64,000 nt of DNA, taken from NCBI GenBank assembly GCA_023333565.1, contig JAJKFH010002863.1:62001-126000 (forward strand), read 5' to 3'. The notes beneath the pieces were generated by a model. It had not been told where the DNA came from, searched no databases, and was given only the letters and a program-made list of their open reading frames with translations. Below, piece after piece: positions 49,691 to 61,035 of the stretch. Positions within the stretch are counted from its first letter, which is position 1. Each line of letters begins with the position of its first letter. The DNA comes from Puffinus mauretanicus. Taxonomy: Eukaryota; Chordata; Aves; Procellariiformes; Procellariidae. The position numbers and the translations under genes were made by a program.

Positions 49691-52561
49691 GGAAAGCAGG
49701 CAGACACACAAAATATTCACATTTTCCTATAATTACTTTGATTTGGAGGAAAAACATGTCCAGTGACTTTAAATAGAAAAATTACCATTTTTTTTACAAC
49801 CAACTTAATAGCATCCAATTATTTAAAACAAAAACCAAACAAAATCCTCTGTGGTGTAGACAAAAGCCAGATAATGGAACTGCTGGTTGGATTTCCACAG
49901 TCTGGCTGGTACAGTCATCATGAAGAAGCAAGGAGTAAAATCGTAGCGATAAACATAACTTTATTTCATATTCAGTAACTTGAGTCCTCTGGTTTACTGA
50001 GATTATACAATATATTTGAACCCTTGCATCTGTACTATTATACCTTCTGATTGCATTAATAGAGTTGCTGAATTAAATTAACATCTAAAACTACTTGGCT
50101 AGCCAGACATTACGCAAATACTTTGAGTGAGAATCTGAAGTCTTCAGACAAATTGTAGTTCAGACTTGTTCTTCCTAAAATGCAACAAACTGTGTCCCAT
50201 GCCTCCAATTTCCATTAGCTACAGTGTGAGTAAATCAAAGTCCTCATAACCTTTCAGCTAGTGCTAAAACTTTCCGGAACCGTGTCTGTCTCCCATCTGG
50301 GCTGAAACTGAGCAGCTGAGTTGAGGACTCACAGACATCTTTATTTTTCTAAAGGTTAAAATCTTTATAAACATTCTTCCCCATTCTCTTGCCTTCCCTA
50401 CTGATGTTGTAGTTGGTCATTTTATAAAAGTCTGTGCATCTGGAAAAGTTATATATTCTACATGTAAAAGCATAGCCATACCATTCCTAATGATATTGGA
50501 ACTAATCAGAGCTATTTCCCAAAAATCTCTGAGCATGATTAAACAGAGCACACTGCGGAATTTTTCATGCAGATTGGGAGACGGTTCAAAGCACTGTCAA
50601 AGTAAAGCTACTGCTTCAAAAAGAACAGATGGGAAATGTATATTTGATTTCCACACAGAATGGAATGAGGAACTGAGCCGTCCCTGGACCAGCCCTAAGC
50701 TGGAGGCAGGATCAATAGCATTGCACTTCCAGGTATGTCTGTCTGATCCGCTCATGTTTCCCCTATCTCTCCTCCATCTGTAGTGAGAGTGCTAAGGAGT
50801 CTGGTATTATTTACAGTGTGTTTGCTACACCTGTCATAGATTCAATGGAGATTTAATTCTAGTACAAGCCAGCACAGGTAGAATGTAAACAGGAGAGAAA
50901 CATTACAACTGCTTCTTGTTGACAGACGGTCTCCAAGTGAATTTGGATAGCTGTCCTAACTCTAGCCTGATCCATTCAGTGCAGAAGCTCTGTAGGGACA
51001 CACTAGTAACATGCTGTTTAAGGAAGAAAGAAAAAGAGAGAAGCAAAATCTGACATTTTTGTCACTGCACTCATTACACCAATGAACATTGCTGGGCAAT
51101 TGTTAATCAACTCAAAACTTGCTATGTGCAAACTGGTAGCACTTCTTTAAGGTTGATGCATGGTTTCTCTGTGCAAAGGCTTTGCAGAATCAAAAGCTCT
51201 AAGCACAGGAGATGGATATAAAGATGATTTAGACTTTTGGTTATTTGGGCAGTGGCAACTCCCTCACTCCTCTTATTCCTCATTCCCTAATTGTCTTTCC
51301 CTGGTGGTTGCACAAGTATATCCATTGCAGTGCTAATTTTGCATCTTTTGGCAGGATCTTGTATGATGCAGTCTACATTCCAGAAAAAGAAAAACACTGG
51401 TATTTATAATTGCAATTTTGATGAGCTGTGTGGCAGCTAAAATCATTATGGGTGAAATCTGATCTCAGCTTCCAGACCACAGAAATAACGTGTCTACATT
51501 TAAGTAGGGAGGGGAACACTGATTCATGTAAAATACGGCTTGAATCATACAAGAATGAACGCTTCTTGACGGCTTACAAAGTTAGGTTAATTATTTGCTT
51601 TTAGTGTGCATTTTGATTTCCCGCGGGGCTAGGAAAATGTAGAAATACTGTCCTAACCACAATAATACTTGTCTTCACCATGCTTCTAGCTCACAGAAAC
51701 ACAAGAGATCTCCTTGAGAATCCTTATCCCACCAGACTTCCAGCCTTGTTTCCAGAGAGTAGAGGGCAGGTAAGTCCAGATAACTTTCAAAGTTTGTATG
51801 CATATCGAAACCAGCTGCAAAATCTGTAGATGATGTAAATCGGCATAGTCCCACTGATTTAAACAGAGCTTCATCAACATTCATCAGCTGAGCATCTGGC
51901 TCCTCATCCCAACTCTTATCCCAAACACGTGTGCACTAAATATTTCACTGTATCTTTCTGACGTTAATAAAGTTTTTCCTCTTTCCCTGTCTCTCACTAT
52001 ACTTTCTAAAGCAACTCTCTTACATGTGTTTGTACTTTACAACTATCATTTCCATCTAATGCCCATTATTTGTATTTTAACTATCATGCTGTTTTTAAGA
52101 GTACCTAAGAGCCATTTAGCTGAGTGTGGGGGGGAAGTGCCATACCAGATTGTGTTATTGCTTTTGACACTGATCTACAGCTCTAAGTTATATTGTTGCT
52201 ATGCATTCATAAAAAAAGAAGTAGATAATTTCTTTCCTCCACAATACATGAGTGTTTTCTTAAGATGTATATAATGACAGCTTAATACAATTATATTTAC
52301 CAGCTGGCCAGACTTTGACATAATAATAAGCAACTTTCCTTTAAAAAGTCTTCACACTTTTGAAAAACACTTTTTCTCAGCTGGTCTTACCCCTGTGGAA
52401 GACTAACTCATCTCATTTCATACCCTAGTTACAATACGATTTGGATGAAGTTCAGCAACAAATCTCCCATTCTTAAGATCTGTATCCCAGAGCAGTGCTC
52501 TCACATTAATGTGAAGCATGTGGCTAAATCCCTTAAATGACTGAAAACTTCAACCGTCATC
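49691..52561. other. Intergenic sequence, nothing specific recognised
   Basis: No gene or clear repeat. Confidence 0.4.
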
Positions 52562-52583
52562 TTTTTTTTTTTTTTTTTTTTTT
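52562..52583. repeat. Poly-T run of 22
   Basis: Uninterrupted T, followed by a second run of 13 T at 52617-52629. Confidence 0.9.
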
Positions 52584-52867
52584 GGCTCAGCTTATACTGT
52601 TAATCAGAAAATATGGTTTTTTTTTTTTTAAAAAGTATTCCTTCAGAAAATAAAGAATAATGTGAAATCTAGATGAATGGGATTCCTCTGATAGTGTTCA
52701 GAATCTATTCTTCCCAAGTTACATTAACCACCCTTAAGAATTTAGTCCACACCTAACTCCAGACTACGGTTGCATCGCTAACAGTACATAAGCTAACTCG
52801 GTTAAAGCCAGTTCAGTTGGGCTGACAACCTTTAATATCCCACTTTGACTGCAATGTAGGCACACCC

Positions 52868-52977
52868 ACAATGTGGGAGAGGAAACAGGAGTAAAGCAAT
52901 ATGCCCAAGATTACAGAGGGAGCCTGCAGCCGAGCCAGCAAGGAACTCTAGACTTGTGGCTTCAGGACCAGCGCCTT
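52868..52977 (-). mobile_element. MIR-type SINE fragment
   Basis: GGGAGAGGAAACAGGAGTAA, then GCAATATGCCCAAGATTACA, GAGGGAGCCTGCAGCCGAGC and an ACTCTAGACTTGTGG segment match the reverse-complement MIR order (aaactgaggc ... gcccaaggtcacacag ... gcagagc ... ggactc). Confidence 0.65.
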
Positions 52978-53724
52978 ATTTTTTTTCCTTTCCAGGAACC
53001 TGTAGGATGTATTCTACCTTCCAAATTTCAGGCATAATGGGATTTATAATTTTGGAATTTATGGTATATTGTGATTGGATTCCTCTCATAGTCTGCCCTT
53101 TATTTTTTTAATCACATGAAGTGTTTGTGGATATTGTCTGCCTAGCTTCTCTTATCATGAACTAGGGATGCTGGATGCTGGCAGAATTCTTTTTCTGCAC
53201 TTTTTTTATTATATACATAGTCAAGACTGAAATATTTTCTTGCTGTTTTTTGTACTTTCTAGGCCTGAGGCATCACTGCACTACTGTAGTTTTAAATAGT
53301 AAATAATCTTTTCCTCCCTTTTCCACCGTGATTAGTGAATTAGGCCCAGTGCAATTAAAAAAAGAGAAGTGATAAAAATAAAACAATCTCTAGTGGCTCT
53401 TAGGGCTAATAGGAAAAAGTAGTAAGGAAACATCCTCAGAGATTGCTTTAGTGTGATGTAATTTTGCTGGTACTCAGACACCATGGGAAAGAAAACCTTG
53501 GAAATACTTAAATATAAAGCTCCAGTTGATTTTAAGAGAGATTGCACATTAGGGTGGAATTTGGCCTTTCTAATTCACAGTGGTCTTATGATCAGACTCA
53601 GGCTTATTTCAGCTCCAGCTATACACTCTCCCTCTCCAAAGGCTCGCTGCCGTGATCCTTTCCAGGACTGCACAGGAGGGGCATTTATAATGCAAAGCGA
53701 GGCACTGCGGCATGGTTTATTCCC

Positions 53725-53850
53725 AGAGCTGCCATTGTCTACCTGAATGACCTCAAACAAGGCACTTTACCTCCTGAGTTTTTCCATCTGTACAGCACTT
53801 TGAGATCTGCAGATGAAAAGTGCTATATAAAAGTGAGGAATTATTATGGG
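53725..53850 (+). mobile_element. MIR/CORE-type SINE with 3' tail
   Basis: Plus-orientation core: TGACCTCAAACAAGGCACTT, TACCTCCTGAGTTTTTCCATCTG, then the 3' tail CACTTTGAGATCTGCAGATG, AAAAGTGCTATATAAAAGTG and ATTATTATGG. This tail (cactttgagatcctcrgatgaaaggtgctatataa) is typical of amniote-wide MIR-like SINEs. Confidence 0.75.
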
Positions 53851-56205
53851 CATGGCTTAATGAAGTTATTTGTTTGCAATCAGTTGCTTGTATCACCCAG
53901 TATGTTTATATTGCCTCTTTACACTTCACAGCAACGTTTTCACTCTGATCAGTATTAAGAACAGGGAGGACGTGACTAGGAAGATGACTCATATGATCCT
54001 CTAGGATACAGAAATGATATCAATTATGCCTGCTAATTCTCATTATACCTGTCTCAGCCTTCTGGGAAAAAAACCTCTTGTTTTAGTTAGTCTTTTCTTA
54101 AGCAGTGGGAATTTCCCAAGTAATGTTATTTAAATATCATTTCTAAATATCCATGCTAGTTCCCAAGACTGCCATTTGTTCTGAGGGTACAAACAGCACA
54201 GCACATGCATTTCTCTGGATCAAAGCAAAGAAATGCCTAAAGGTTTAGTTTACTGGCATTACCTAGGTGGTTCTGACTCCCCAGTTTCCTTGGAGGGCTG
54301 TACTTGCAGTAGGCAGGCTGCCTGGGAGAGCACAGGATGTGGAAATACATAGTGCAAAGTAATGCTATTGCCATGCACCAGTGGTCCTCATTACTTTTAT
54401 TTAGGGATGCTGAGCAGGAAGAGATTTAGGGGGCACAGTGTTCAGCCGTACACCTCCTTCCTAATTAACTCACAGTGTGGCCGGCAATAGCAGAGCACTG
54501 AAAGAGACTCCACTAGCCGACAGATCTTATTGAGAAAAAAAAAGGGTGTGTGGCTCAGCAAAAAATAGGGCCTTCATAAAATTATTTTGTTTGGACCCTT
54601 GCCTACAAAATCTCAAAAATGGTTGATATTCCCAGCTGCCCCTTTGGTCACTAAGATAATATCCAATCTCGTTTAAAGTCGTTCTCACTAGGAGAATGGT
54701 TTTTCTCTCATCCCACAGGGGACCATTTCACAGTCTGATACACCTCATTCTCACATTCATCCTCCTTTCCTTTTCTTAGCATTTTGGTTGTCCTAAAATA
54801 ATTCCTTTCCTATTAGACACCTTTTAAATATTTATCCATGTGGCCTTTTTTTCCCAGTTAACTAAATTTGGCAGATTTAGTACTTAATCTTACCTATTAA
54901 AATCAATTCTCCACACCTCTACTCTTTTTTATTTTTCCCTCACTGCTTTCCACTACACTGATTTTTTTTCAGGACGTAAGTTCCTAAAACGTAGTGGAGT
55001 GTTGTGTATGGAATAATACCAGTACTTTTGCCATACTGCCCACTGAGGATGTTACCCTTGCTTATGCAATTCACAGATGCATTACCCTTTTTCGATGCTA
55101 CATCCTGTTCCCAATGCATGTCTAACTTTCTGTTGACTCTCACCTCTTGACTTCTTCAAAGTGACTGTTTTCCAAATTCCTCCCTTCCTCTGAATGTGTT
55201 TTCCCTTATATTCCTAGGCCTCTTTAAAGACTGACCCTTTATTTCTCTTCTCTTGTTCATTTTTCAAATCTCCTTGGATCCATTAATGTTATTTTATATT
55301 TTCAATATTTGCAACACTTACTTTAATATTACTTGGGCTCATATAGGTGGTTCGTTAGACAGAAATGCCTATGATCGACAAAGAACAAAATAATTTCAAG
55401 TTATAAAATTCATCACAATGAAAAATCCCAATTATGTTATCTTTGATGAAGTTTGAAAGTTTGCAAAGCTCATGCTCCAAAAATCAGTAGCATCTTTCTT
55501 CTCACTACAGACAAGAACACTGATATTCAGGAAGCAAATCCTCTGTGAAAGTGGTTTGAAGCAGAGGTATTTTCCTGATGAATGCTTTCTGATTAGGGAG
55601 TAGTTTTGTGAACATGCAGCTCTTGTTAATCTTCTTGGGACACTTGTCAAGCTAAAAGCAGTATGGTCAGACAGTAGATATGTCAGTTACGTTCATATTG
55701 AGAGATTTTAGCTTCTGGATATTTCCAACATATCCAAAACTAAGGAACAGTTCAGAAGTCTTTGTTAAAAAGGTTTGGGGAAAAGATCACATTGCATGCA
55801 GCAGCTGTTTGTGTGGATTACCTAGTCTAGCCATTCTGTCAAGGCTAAAAAAAATACTGTCTGAACTGCAGGGAGAAAACAAGTCGCTGAAATATCAGTT
55901 GAAGTAAGAGCATGTTACAAGCAGCATGGCTGGACTTCCTCAGGGGTCAAACTCCAGCTTGGAGAAGTAAGTGGGACAATTCTAAACAAAGACCTTGCTT
56001 GGCTGTCCCATTTAGAGGTATTTTTGGAGTGAACAAGCTGAAATGATTATTTCATTGCTGTGTAGAGCCTTCAGATGTGTGTTGCTTTTCACTACATATT
56101 TATGGTCAAATAGAACAAATCTATATCCAAGGCTTAGAACTTCATTTTATACAATGGTGGGACGTGGCTTGGCTTTACTAGGCTGTCTGTGATGTTCCAG
56201 CATGT
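53851..56205. other. Intergenic sequence, possibly with an old repeat
   Basis: No gene supported. The pyrimidine-rich stretch 54630-54860 (TTTGGTCACTAAGATAATAT, GGGGACCATTTCACAGTC) may be another worn LINE fragment; confidence is low. Confidence 0.35.
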
Positions 56206-56268
56206 TTCCTTCCTTCTTTCCTTCCTTCCTTCCTTCCTCCCTCCCTTCCTTCCTTCCTTCCTTCCTTT
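56206..56268 (+). repeat. (CCTT)n microsatellite
   Basis: About 15 CCTT units with a CCTCCCTCC interruption near the middle. Likely polymorphic. Confidence 0.95.
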
Positions 56269-58193
56269 GCTCCTCCTCAAAGGAAAAAAACAGCAAAAGC
56301 TTCTTAGAGGTATCTCGCTTTACCCTTCTGAAACCTGCTCAGATGTATATTTATCCTGCAAGTCCTCTACACTCTAGTCTGCTCTACTCTAAAACAGAAA
56401 GTTTTTGTTCTTGAATCACTCTCTAGCATCTTGGTTTCCATTTCTAAGCACTGGCTACTCTCATTTTCATGGAAAAAAACATTACAACTGATCACAGTGT
56501 TTCTGCAGCAGATCTAGACCATCTGCAGTAATGAACTGAAGATATTATGATGACAAAGCAATAATTAAAACGTGCCCAGTGACAGTCTGTTGACCCTAGA
56601 TGGAGCATGGTGGAGCATGTGGGAAAGTTTGCTCTTTTATAGTTGTTAATTAGTCAGCAATACTGTCAACAAAATTAATACCCACTAATGAGGATTAAGA
56701 TCTGATGAGCAGCTTTGATTCAGACTATTGTTGTTTATGTTCTTTTCTTTCCTTTTTAAAATTTTCCTATGGAATTACATATTTCATTGTGTACTGTTTG
56801 CAAACACTCTTTACTGAGATAATGGAGGGGGCATGGCTCCTTGGAAATCAGCACAGTTTAAACCAGTCTTTGCAAGTTTTATTTTTCTTTTAAGCCCTCC
56901 CAGAACTTTAGGAAACCCTTCATTCACTCACTAGCGTCACTTGCTTCCCCTTGCATGGGGAGCTGGCTTCATTCCTTGCTGAGAAGACACAAATGCAGTT
57001 CCCTTTTGAGTCACTCAATGCTCCTTCTAAATGGCTGGAGGAAAGAAAAAACCCAGGAGGTACTCCTTCCATCAGAACATGACTGTATGATACACTGACA
57101 CGACAAATGCGGCTGATGTCCCTCTATGGCTGTCATACTGTAGAACTAGTTCTGAACCCCCCAAACGGGAACAGTCATATCAAATCTATCAACATTTTAG
57201 TTGGAGGGAGGAGAAGGCACTTGTCTTTTGCAAGGTTTAGTAAAGAATGATCCATGGGTATTGTCTACCAGTTCTACTTTGTGAACTTGAATCGTCTGCA
57301 GAGCCCTAAAAATCTTAACAAAGAGGCTGCAGCCCCAGAAGAAGCAGCAAGGGCACTGCCTTGTGCCTTGTGCAGGAGTAGGAGTCAAGGGCTTCAGTCT
57401 TCTTTCCCTCCACATGAAAAAGAGCAATTCCCTCCATATGAGGAAGACAAAAGCAAATACTGCTTTTGTCACGTGGGCACAGTTAATATATGCAAAGATT
57501 TGTCAAGCTTTCTGGATTTGCAGCCTGCTGGAGATTTCCCAGTGGACATTCAAACCCTTTGGAAAAAATCTATGAGTAGGTTTTTAAGTCACCTAACACA
57601 GGCTTATTCTTCATGTTTGCCACTTATGGACCCCTCCCTCCATCCCAAGAGTCCAGAGGCAACACTATGAGCATGACTGGACTCAGAAAAGTAAATTAAT
57701 TCCCACCCTGATTGTATCTGATATTAGGTACTGGCACAATGTTGCCAGTTAAAACCGACGCATTCTTTTCTTTCTTGTCTAAGCCTTAGCGTCATACTCA
57801 GGAAATTTCATATGCCTAGAAAAAATTATCTTCATGAAAAAAAAATGATCTTCTTGAACCACTGATGAGTTGTATGTACAAAATCAGTTATTTTCTTAGA
57901 GGTGCATTTTGATCAACTCCCTTCCTGAGGTTTTTGGGGCACAGATCATCGATGTCTCACTGGAACTGTCAGGACAAGTATAGATTTCCCTCTTATTGTT
58001 CATTACAAGATAACATAACTCTAAATCGGGCTAGTGACTCACCTCCCCCTGAGGGGCTGCAGTTGTAAGAGAGTTAATTATTCACCTTTCAGTCGTGGAA
58101 AGATTCCATGCAGCTGTTGGTATTGGTCTGGCTTGTCTTCACCCAACCACACCTACTGAACATCAAGGAACTTACAGGGAGAAGGGGTTGGGG
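56269..58193. other. Intergenic sequence without a supported gene
   Basis: One 138-codon plus-strand frame (57254-57670) has no recognised domain or splice context and is treated as chance. Confidence 0.4.
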
Positions 58194-58229
58194 TTTTTCT
58201 TTTTCTTTTTCTTTTTTTTTTTTTTTTTT
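58194..58229. repeat. (CTTTTT)n / poly-T tract
   Basis: Pyrimidine run of T with periodic C, ending in 18 consecutive T. Confidence 0.9.
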
Positions 58230-59864
58230 AACTGACCAGGCAAGATCCTCATCTGTATGTGACTCAATAGCTTGACTATGAACTCAGGTTTCATGAATGT
58301 GGAGAAATCTCACTGAACTTTCACTTACCTCCCTGAACTTATGCTCACTCTCTCTGTTTTAAAAGAAACCAAACAAAACAAAACATATTTTGCACTGGAC
58401 GTGGCTAACATTCCCTGATCTAATCTGGTCTGCAGTTCACATTTTGAGTAAGAGGCGTATGCAGTATTAAGCTCCACTCAACAGGACATATCTCTAAGTC
58501 TGTAAAGTCATGCATTACGCCTCCCCTTCTCCCTCTCCCCCACTTCCCCGCTAGCTGGCCACCTAACAACTCACCAAGTCATTAGTAGGAAAAAAACCCC
58601 CACCTATGTTTTAATATAATTTGCATTACACAGTCAACTGTCTCTACCGAGCCCCTGCTCAAAGATACAAAGCCCTTCCATTCTGCCTTGGGACCAGTCC
58701 CAGCACAGGTAATAACCCTCCCTACACAAACACAAACACGTGCACGCACGCACGTGCCCTACATTGTTCCATTCTTCCTACTTCTGTCCTTGTCAGCTGT
58801 GTCTGCTTTCACTCAGCACTTCACTCTTTCCCCATCGGCACCAAACCTAATGATCATTTAATGGCAAGTACAGAAACAGTCCTAGGAGCAGAGGTCAAAA
58901 TCTGTGACTTCCTCCCAGGCACTGGGCTGGAGAAACATGCTTTCGCTTGTGCTCTGCCTCTTTGGCTGACCTGGTCTTAGATCCCTTCCAAGTCTGCTTA
59001 GCCACAACAGCTTTGTAAAGATAACCATTTGCTTCCAATCGACCTGCGGTTTAGATTTGGCACAATTTAGATATTGTGCAAATATGGTTGCCATCACCAG
59101 CACCCTGAGAGATTGGATGAAAGCACCTGTCTGGGAGAAAGAGTGTTGGGGAAGATGGTTGCAATGTGAATAGAGGTGCCCTAGACACACAGAAAGGTAT
59201 CTACCATCTCCTGCTGGCAGACCCGACCTCAGCAGAGTATCTTCTGCAAACCCCATTTCTGATAGTTCGGCTTTCCCTTGATCTGTATGGGCTGTCTGAT
59301 GTGTGCTCCTGGACGTGGGGCGGGGGGACAGGCACGTACACGCTTGGCGTCTCCCGCCTGGGCTGTGTCTGGCCCCCGTGTCTCTGCTGTGCCTGTCCCC
59401 TGGAACAAAACCTGTCTGGGCTATATTCCCACACAGGACATAAACCAAACATAAAGAAGGAAGCTTAAAGTCTTCGCTGAAGTAGGACAACACTGTACTG
59501 AGCTTTAAACAGAGCAGGAAGGGAGATGAAGACTGGCTATAGCAGAGTATTAGATACTTCCCTGGGAATCATATTCATGCCCTGTCTCCCAAATCAAGAA
59601 TAAAGGATTTAAAAATCAGTCTTCCATAATCATATCACAGCCCACTGGTAAATTAACTACATTAAGGTGTTCAATCATACCAGCCAGGCAGAAAGTCTTG
59701 CTTCTGGCTGTCTTTTGTGTCAGGACTAGTCCCATCCATATGCTCTGAATGTACCTGTCAGCTGGGCCCTGCATAAAGGGAATAAGGGAGAACATTTTTA
59801 ATGCTGGGTTGAAGCAGGGTTCAGGCAGCTCAGAAGATTTACACCTGGGCATAGCCCCACTAGC
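58230..59864. other. Intergenic sequence with one long open frame
   Basis: Holds the longest non-FST frame outside the CpG islands: 203 codons on the minus strand (58882-59493). It has no recognised domain, no secretory start and no repeat character. A pair of CACGTG E-boxes lies at 58737-58742 and 58751-58756. Confidence 0.35.
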
Positions 59865-59940
59865 ATGTGATTAGGCACCTGCCCTGGGATTTTGAAGCTT
59901 CCTGTGATACCTGTGTATTACATCTAAGTGCCTAACTTGG
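59865..59940. repeat. Old imperfect-palindrome repeat copy
   Basis: TTAGGCACCTGCC near the left end and CTAAGTGCCTAACTTGG at the right are roughly inverse to each other around a TTTGAAGCTTCC centre. Same style as 45725-45812. Confidence 0.35.
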
Positions 59941-60880
59941 TGGGAAGGTATAAAAGTCTTTTTTTTTTTTTTTAAATTGATTCCCCAAAATCAGATTTTC
60001 AAAGGTATTTTGGTACCTGAAGAAACAAATAGGCTTTTCAGAAGTGTCAGTTGGGATTAAATGATTTGAAAACTCCACCATTATAGGAATCATTTAAAAT
60101 GGCTGGTGGTCACAGACTATTTTTGTAGTGGTAGGGTATTTGTTAAATGCCGTTTCTGAATGCTGTTAATTCTGCAGGAGTGCATATAGTATTCTTTTTA
60201 CACATGGTCTACGCAAGACTTTTCACCATTCTGGTTTTATTAGTTTTATTTATTGTTACTACCTTCTGTTTATAGTTCCAGCGTAACCTGTGAGGCGAAG
60301 CTGAATGACCATCTAAACCGACTGTTAAATACTTATGGGCATTTCACTATAGAACACCCTTATAAATTCATGTTATCTCAGGACACTATAAAACACCGTG
60401 TGGCAGCTTGCTATTCTGGTAACACAGAGTATAATAAACAAAGATGGAGGATAGTATAAGTTGATTCCCATAAAAATGTGTCCAGAGAACTTAATATCCA
60501 AGTTGCCATAAAACATGTTCATACTTAGGTTCAGTGTTGTCTCATTTTCTGTTCCACATATATATATAGTAGTGTATTTTTCCAAGCAAATAGAAATGTA
60601 TATACGGAACATATGGTCTACTAGGAAATATAAATATAAATGACCGTATATGTCTTCATTATTATGATGCTTTCATTGGAAGGATCAAAATCCAGAAAAA
60701 AGCACACGTAAGATAAATAGATAGAAAAATTGAAACTTTCTGCTCAGCTGAACTTTCGCTCTAAATAATTCTGGCCCCCATACTTTCATCATCTGGATCA
60801 GATTGAGGATCTGATTTATCAAAATACTTCAGCTCTTGACTGTCTTTAACATTGTGACTAATTCTATTGACTCCTAAGGA
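59941..60880. other. Intergenic sequence, nothing specific recognised
   Basis: Contains a poly-T run near 59960-59973. No gene is supported. Confidence 0.4.
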
Positions 60881-61035
60881 CCTACTCAGAGCTATATATT
60901 TGTATATACATGTACATATGTATAAATGTTTATACATATACTCTTATAAAATGTATATACAATATACATATACATGCATATTTAAATATATGCATTTAAA
61001 TATATACATTAATAAACATCAATATACATTAATGT
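60881..61035. repeat. AT-rich low-complexity (TATA/CATA) block
   Basis: About 150 bases of alternating TATA, CATA and TTTAAATA units, nearly free of G and C. Easily unwound DNA. Confidence 0.85.

Noticed and set aside
57254..57670. 138-codon plus-strand frame
   Set aside because: No domain, no repeat or splice context, and length compatible with chance over 64 kb.
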